Below, in pieces: positions 15,033 through 19,074 of a stretch of 19,074 bases of DNA. A model generated the notes under the pieces. The model had not been told where the DNA came from. It did no database searches and saw nothing but the letters and a program-made list of their open reading frames with translations. The DNA comes from FACHB-1406 sp034189065 (GTDB lineage Bacteria; Cyanobacteriota; Cyanobacteriia; Cyanobacteriales; Spirulinaceae). A program made the translations under genes and the position numbers. Positions within the stretch are counted from its first letter, which is position 1, and the number at the start of each line of letters is the position of its first letter. The stretch spans positions 1 to 19,074 of the forward strand of contig JAXHVQ010000115.1 of assembly GCA_034189065.1 (NCBI GenBank), read 5' to 3'.

Positions 15033-15857
15033 TTACGACTTCTTAGATTTCCCTCGCTTCGTGAAGCCTAGCATTGTCCCCAGTCCAACCAACGCTAACA
15101 TGGCTGAGGGTTCGGGAATTGGGGGAACAATGTGCGTTTCGGCGTGCAATACGGCGACTTTGATATCATCACCCGTGCCGAATTCTCCATCTAGACCGGC
15201 ACCATAGAAGTCTACAGGATCGAACCCGCAATAGATAATTGCAGCCACCGGGTCTGCCGCGTTACATTCAGCCAATTGTGCGGCAGTGAAAAAAGGAGAA
15301 GTATCAGTAAAAGATTCGCCGGGGACTGCATCTGGAGGAACGCCGAGCAGCCAGCGATCGCCATAAACGGTGATGGGTTCCATATTGCGAAGTGTACCGA
15401 AGGGCCCCTCAATTTCCGCAAAAACATTAAAGAAGCTGCTTGCCCGACCGTCGCCATCTATATCTTGGATTTCTCCTGTTCCCATTCCAGTCAGCGTAAC
15501 ACCTTCCCCCGTCCACGTTTGTTCGATTGTCGTTTCGATAATTCCGCCCGCTCCAACTTCCATTCCAGCTTCTCGGGTCACGGTTGTCGGACCTGAAAGC
15601 TCTAGGTTGATGAGATCGCCCATGCTTCCATCTGGATTCAACAACCAAAAATCAAGGGTCGCCTTCGACTTTGGGAAAAAATCTACACCTGCGGGACAAG
15701 TAGACACCCAATCCGGTCCATCTTTGGCTAGGCTGCAATCTCCTTGGGCTTTTACTGCCTCCGGCGCTCCGAGAAGCGCGATCGCGCCTAACGCTGCTGC
15801 TCCTAATATTGGTGTCGCTTGTTTGAAAAGCGAAGGGGGTAAAAATGAATTTTTCAT
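15033..15857 (-). CDS. PEP-CTERM secreted/surface protein, tandem paralogue 2
   Basis: The product is 274 aa. The ATG at 15857 is preceded by AAGAGGA (15863-15869), 5 nt upstream, and the signal peptide starts there (MKNSFLPPSL, then FKQATPILGAAALGAIAL), so it is preferred over the ATG at 15914. Likely cleavage follows EAVKA. The C-terminus is a PEP-CTERM tail, IPEPSAMLALVGLGTMLGF, then KRGKSKKS. The mature region contains GVDFF and several acidic turns (IQDIDGDGR, LDGEFGTGDD), possibly calcium-binding, plus four Cys residues that could form two disulfides. It is a tandem duplicate of 14107-14952 at both ends, with a more diverged middle. It is the first minus-strand gene, facing away from devC across a 573-bp region. 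Its function is unknown. Confidence 0.86.
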   Translation of the reverse strand: MKNSFLPPSLFKQATPILGAAALGAIALLGAPEAVKAQGDCSLAKDGPDWVSTCPAGVDFFPKSKATLDFWLLNPDGSMGDLINLELSGPTTVTREAGMEVGAGGIIETTIEQTWTGEGVTLTGMGTGEIQDIDGDGRASSFFNVFAEIEGPFGTLRNMEPITVYGDRWLLGVPPDAVPGESFTDTSPFFTAAQLAECNAADPVAAIIYCGFDPVDFYGAGLDGEFGTGDDIKVAVLHAETHIVPPIPEPSAMLALVGLGTMLGFTKRGKSKKS

Positions 15858-16430
15858 TGAGTTCCTCTTGAGTTCAATCTGAAAGAGTTCGTTCTTGCTT
15901 GTCTTAGGCTTCATTAAAAGGCAAATCTTGTTTGAAAGATAGACTTCACAAACTCTTGGAATTGTTAATTTTTAGAAATACTTATAGACGTAAAAAATGA
16001 TTTACATTTACTGTAAAGAGTTGTAAATCCTAACCGCACTCTCTCCAGCCCCCAAGCTTAAGCACCCATATCTAACTTTCAGTAAAGGTTCTATCGAATT
16101 CTTAAATAAAATTTAAATTCAGTTCGCTCCGAATTCTAGCTCCGGGGATCGCGAATCAGCTCGAGCGAACTTCAAGTATTGAAACAACGCTTCACAAGAC
16201 TTCAAAAAAGGAAAGACGCAAACATACCGGAGCGCTCAGTTAAACTTCCCTTAAACATAAGCGATTGTGATTGAATATTTTCGCGTTGAGATTGCAGTAA
16301 TACTTTACGCAATCTTTAAAGTTGTATAGTTGGTTCATTAACAATACTGACTATTTTTGAAGCGCAGCAGCTTTCACTTAAATAAATACAACTACATATT
16401 TATTTAATTTATGCAATCCCAGTAATAATA
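15858..16430. other. Divergent intergenic region between the PEP-CTERM gene and devC
   Basis: 573 bp, AT-rich, with no credible gene on either strand. It should hold the promoters of both flanking genes. It contains the TTTACA/TGTAAA inverted-repeat cluster at 15999-16029 and a TATAGT at 16325-16330 that could be a -10 box for devC, but no good -35 at standard spacing. Nothing else is recognisable. Confidence 0.5.
15999..16029. promoter_or_regulatory. Inverted-repeat cluster TTTACA/TGTAAA, possible operator
   Basis: GATTTACA (15999-16006) and TGTAAATC (16022-16029) are perfect inverted repeats. A third box, TGTAAA (16012-16017), lies between them and pairs with the first TTTACA at 5-bp spacing. 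The cluster is 142 bp upstream of the PEP-CTERM ATG and about 400 bp upstream of devC. It is not an NtcA box (GTA-N8-TAC). The regulator is unknown. Confidence 0.35.
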
Positions 16431-17576
16431 ATGACAATTCCTCTTCCTTGGTTGCAACTCACCCACAAAAAGATAAGGTTCCTCATTGCGCTGATGGGCA
16501 TAGGGTTCGCAGTTATGCTCGTGTTCCTCCAACTCGGACTGCGCGACGCTCTGTTTGACAGTGCTGTCCGCTTACACAAAAGCTTAAAAGCAGATATTGT
16601 TTTACTCAGTCCTCTTTCCACCTCCTCAATTTCAATGGAAAGTTTTTCCCAACGCCATTTGTATCGAGCGCTTGGCATTCGAGGAGTCAAGTCAGTCAGC
16701 GGAATTTACGTCGATTTCGCAGTTTGGAAAAATCTAAAAACTCGTCGCGCGCGCCTCATTTTTGCGGTGGGGTTCAATCCAGCAGAGCGCCTTTTAAACT
16801 TGCCGGGAGTTGGGGAGAATCTTGAGAAATTGAAACGCGAGGACGTGGTTTTATTCGATCGCGCGTCTCGTCCCGAGTTTGGTCCAATTGCCGAAGACTA
16901 CGAACGCAACAAGGCTGTAGTAGCGGAAGTCAGCGGTCAGCGCGTCAATATCGAAGGATTATTTCAGTTGGGGACTTCCTTCGGGACCGATGGAACGTTA
17001 ATTGCCAGCGATACCAATTTTTTACACATCTTTCGCCATCGAACCCAAGGACTCATCGATATTGGCTTGATTCAACTCGAACCGGGAGCGAATGCTAAGC
17101 GGATATTGGTGGAGATGAGGCACCATTTAAAAAGCGTTCGGGTTTTCTCGAAACAAGAGTATATTAATTTTGAAAAAGAATATTGGAACACCAGCACCGC
17201 CATTGGGTTTATTTTCGATCTCGGCGCTGGGGTTGGGTTTACCGTGGGGACGGTTATTATTTACCAAATTTTGTATGCTGACGTGGCAGACCACCTCGCT
17301 GAATACGCAACGCTCAAGGCAATTGGATATGGCGATCGCTATTTATTAAAAGTTGTTTTCCAAGAAGCATTGATTTTAACGGTTTTGGGTTACTTACCCG
17401 GACTTTGCATTTCTTTAGGACTGTATGCAATTGTCGAAACAGCGACGCTGTTACCGATCTCGATGAGTTTCAGTCGAGCTTTTCTTGTTTTAGTTCTAAC
17501 GATTTTGATGGGTTTGATTTCTGGAGCCATTGCCATGCAGAAACTCGTTGATGCCGATCCCGTTGAGATTTTTTAG
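16431..17576 (+). CDS. devC: DevC-type ABC transporter permease (FtsX-like, DevBCA exporter family)
   Basis: A 381-aa protein with an N-terminal helix (IRFLIALMGIGFAVMLVFLQ, about 15-34), a large periplasmic domain (about 40-250), and three C-terminal helices (about 262-286, 305-335 and 350-370), the layout of DevC and FtsX-like permeases. The block VADHLAEYATLKAIGYGDRY (about 286-305) is typical of DevC, and the length is close to the usual 385 aa. DevC works with the membrane-fusion protein DevB, the ATPase DevA and an outer-membrane TolC to export glycolipids or other products. Neither devB nor devA flanks it: upstream is a PEP-CTERM gene on the other strand and downstream a phosphoesterase, so it is an orphan in this window. 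The upstream ATG at 16411 is closed by a stop after four codons. It could export the enediyne or a lipid, but this is only a guess from proximity. Confidence 0.9.
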   Translation: MTIPLPWLQLTHKKIRFLIALMGIGFAVMLVFLQLGLRDALFDSAVRLHKSLKADIVLLSPLSTSSISMESFSQRHLYRALGIRGVKSVSGIYVDFAVWKNLKTRRARLIFAVGFNPAERLLNLPGVGENLEKLKREDVVLFDRASRPEFGPIAEDYERNKAVVAEVSGQRVNIEGLFQLGTSFGTDGTLIASDTNFLHIFRHRTQGLIDIGLIQLEPGANAKRILVEMRHHLKSVRVFSKQEYINFEKEYWNTSTAIGFIFDLGAGVGFTVGTVIIYQILYADVADHLAEYATLKAIGYGDRYLLKVVFQEALILTVLGYLPGLCISLGLYAIVETATLLPISMSFSRAFLVLVLTILMGLISGAIAMQKLVDADPVEIF

Positions 17577-17727
17577 GGAAAAGCAAACAAAACTTCGATC
17601 GTTAACGTGGAAATGCGAAGAGCGATAGGTCACAGGTAACAGCGTTGAGACTGATGTGTCGGTTCTCATCCGCACCGGGTAGCGAACTAAGACTGGTAAT
17701 AAATTTGCTCGTGGAAGACGAAAAAAT

Positions 17728-17736
17728 TGGTATAAG
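17728..17736 (+). promoter_or_regulatory. Extended -10 promoter for the DHH phosphoesterase gene
   Basis: TTGGTATAAG contains TGn directly before TATAAG (17731-17736), an extended -10 element. Transcription would start near 17743. This lies downstream of the TTG and ATG candidates at 17645 and 17654 and supports translation from the GTG at 17765. Confidence 0.45.
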
Positions 17737-17764
17737 ATCGAGGCATTCCCACGAGTCAACGAAT

Positions 17765-18985
17765 GTGAACAGTCCCTCGCTCGACGAATCAACCGCTAAC
17801 GCCAAAGGTCGCGATCGCCCCAAACTCCCTCCCTTCGATCCTTCTTCCCTTTCCTCAGAACAAATTGTTTCCCATCTGCGACAAACTCTAGAACGCCATC
17901 GGGGAGAACGCCAACTCATCGTTCTCCAAGATTTTCCCGATCCCGATGCCCTTTCGAGCGCTTGGGCCTACCAACTGATCGCTCAACAGTATAAAATTCA
18001 ATCAGAAATTGTCTACGCGGGGACACTTTCCCATCAAGAAAATATTGCCTTGGTTAAACTCGCTGGCATTCCCGCACAGCGCTGGAGCTCCCAAAGTCTC
18101 AAAGAACGAGATTTATCGGGATATGGGGGATGCGTTTGGATAGACAGTCAAGGAACGACGAGTCAGTTGAGTGCTGGATTGGAAAAGGCTGAAATTCCCG
18201 TCATTATTGCCATTGACCATCACAGTCCCCAAGGCGATATCCCCGCAGAATACGTAGATTTGCGTCCCAATGTGCGCGCGACGGCAACGATTTTGACTCA
18301 ATATTTACAGGCAGGACTGTTGCAGTTGGAGGCGCACAATAAGCTGCATACGAAATGCGCGACGGCTTTGATGCACGGGTTGCGATCGGATACCAATCAG
18401 TTAATGCACGCACAGGAAGAGGATTTTACGGCAGCCGCCTACTTGAGTCGATTTTACGATCCTCAGTTGCTAAGTGCGGTTTTGCAATCGTCGCGATCGC
18501 GCCAAGTGATGGAAGTTATTGAGCGATCGCTTAAAAATCGCGTTATTGACAATAGTTTTTCCCTTGCTGGCGTAGGTTATCTGCGCTACGAAAATCGCGA
18601 TGCCATTCCCCAAGCGGCGGATTTCCTCGTGACAGAAGAAAATGTTCATACCGCTGTTGTTTATGGCTTAGTTCGCAAGGAGGAAGAGGAAATTGAGGTG
18701 ATTATCGGGTCGTTGCGTACCAACAAACTTACCCTCGATCCCGATGAATTTATTAAAGATGCTTTCGGTCAAGATGCGCGGGGACGTTTTTTTGGGGGCG
18801 GACGTTCCTTTGCTGGAGGGTTTGAAATTCCTATCGGTTTTTTAGCAGGAGCCAATGAAAATGCCAAGTATGCGAAGTTGAAATGGGAGGTGTTTGACGT
18901 ACAGATTAAGCAAAAATTAGCCCGTTTGGTCAATCCCGATGGCGACGCGATCGCCTGGGGGGGCGACATGAAAGCTAAAACGTAG
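17765..18985 (+). CDS. DHH/DHHA1 family phosphoesterase (NrnA-like)
   Basis: A 406-aa cytoplasmic protein when started at the GTG at 17765. The frame is open from a TTG at 17645, but those 40 residues are not conserved-looking and a promoter seems to lie inside them. DHH motifs: QDFPDPDA (D56, D59, D61), CVWIDSQG (D127), IAIDHHSPQGD (D151-H153) and HGLRSDTNQL (D209). These Asp/His residues bind two Mn ions. The C-terminal DHHA1 domain has GRFFGGGRSFAGGFEIPIGF, which binds nucleic-acid or nucleotide substrate. In this family the reaction is hydrolysis of nano-RNA, pAp or cyclic dinucleotide-derived substrates; which of these cannot be told here. It is on the same strand as devC, 188 bp downstream, and probably has its own promoter. 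It looks like a housekeeping gene outside the biosynthetic cluster. Confidence 0.9.
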   Translation: MNSPSLDESTANAKGRDRPKLPPFDPSSLSSEQIVSHLRQTLERHRGERQLIVLQDFPDPDALSSAWAYQLIAQQYKIQSEIVYAGTLSHQENIALVKLAGIPAQRWSSQSLKERDLSGYGGCVWIDSQGTTSQLSAGLEKAEIPVIIAIDHHSPQGDIPAEYVDLRPNVRATATILTQYLQAGLLQLEAHNKLHTKCATALMHGLRSDTNQLMHAQEEDFTAAAYLSRFYDPQLLSAVLQSSRSRQVMEVIERSLKNRVIDNSFSLAGVGYLRYENRDAIPQAADFLVTEENVHTAVVYGLVRKEEEEIEVIIGSLRTNKLTLDPDEFIKDAFGQDARGRFFGGGRSFAGGFEIPIGFLAGANENAKYAKLKWEVFDVQIKQKLARLVNPDGDAIAWGGDMKAKT

Positions 18986-19074
18986 ATACGATCAGCTCCA
19001 TAGCCCTTATCCCTCTCAAATAATTGGGCAGTTTTCCGGGATTGATTTTCATGATTTTTTGGACAGTTTCCCAA

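Noticed and set aside
16297..16308. NtcA binding site ahead of devC (GTA...TAC)
   Set aside because: Spacing is 6, not the required 8, and the distance to TATAGT at 16325 is also wrong.
19024..19072. Two imperfect 14-bp copies, TTGGGCAGTTTTCC and TTGGACAGTTTCCC, at the right edge
   Set aside because: Only 12 of 14 bases agree and the window ends there, so neither a repeat family nor an element end can be supported.
18769..19074. 101-aa minus-strand frame at the right edge
   Set aside because: Mostly antisense to the DHHA1 domain of the phosphoesterase and open at the window edge; no family features.

Overview
The window comes from a cyanobacterium. Evidence: the HIP1 octamer GCGATCGC is scattered through coding DNA on both strands, several tracts of heptanucleotide tandem repeats (STRR type) occur, and there is a DevC-type ABC permease, a cyanobacterial-type DHH phosphoesterase and several PEP-CTERM secreted proteins. 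No rRNA, tRNA, CRISPR array or transposase gene was seen.

The left 13.7 kb, all read on the minus strand, is a complete enediyne core cassette. In transcription order it holds unbL (DUF1702 family), unbV (exported FG-GAP/ASPIC protein), two PEP-CTERM proteins, unbU (RnfD/NqrB-like membrane protein), the iterative enediyne polyketide synthase pksE (KS-AT-ACP-KR-DH-PPTase, 1990 aa, every catalytic motif present), a small His-rich membrane protein, and the hotdog thioesterase tebC. This is the E3-E4-E5-E-E10 order known from actinomycete enediyne clusters, with two additions: the PEP-CTERM pair and the His-rich membrane protein. PksE should build a linear polyene on its ACP and TebC should release it. 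The three Unb proteins are conserved partners without a settled role. No P450, halogenase, sugar gene, apoprotein of known type or resistance gene lies in the window.

The region is remodelled by small repeats. Two identical 105-bp MITE-like elements, in opposite orientation and with 13-bp terminal inverted repeats, bracket the unbV-unbL pair. One supplies the stop codon of unbV. A heptanucleotide array supplies the stop codon of unbL. A further heptamer array and a GC-rich palindrome lie in frame inside pksE, in the AT-ACP linker. PEP-CTERM genes lie on both sides of the MITE-bounded block, and three of them (9662-10423, 14107-14952, 15033-15857) share sequence motifs. This suggests that one PEP-CTERM array was split by, or assembled around, the block.

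On the right, two tandem PEP-CTERM paralogues (minus strand) are separated from a plus-strand pair by a 573-bp divergent intergenic region. The plus-strand genes are an orphan devC-like permease and a DHH/DHHA1 phosphoesterase, which is probably housekeeping and marks the cluster edge. Start codons were chosen by judging ribosome-binding sites and family N-termini, and several differ from the longest possible open frame.
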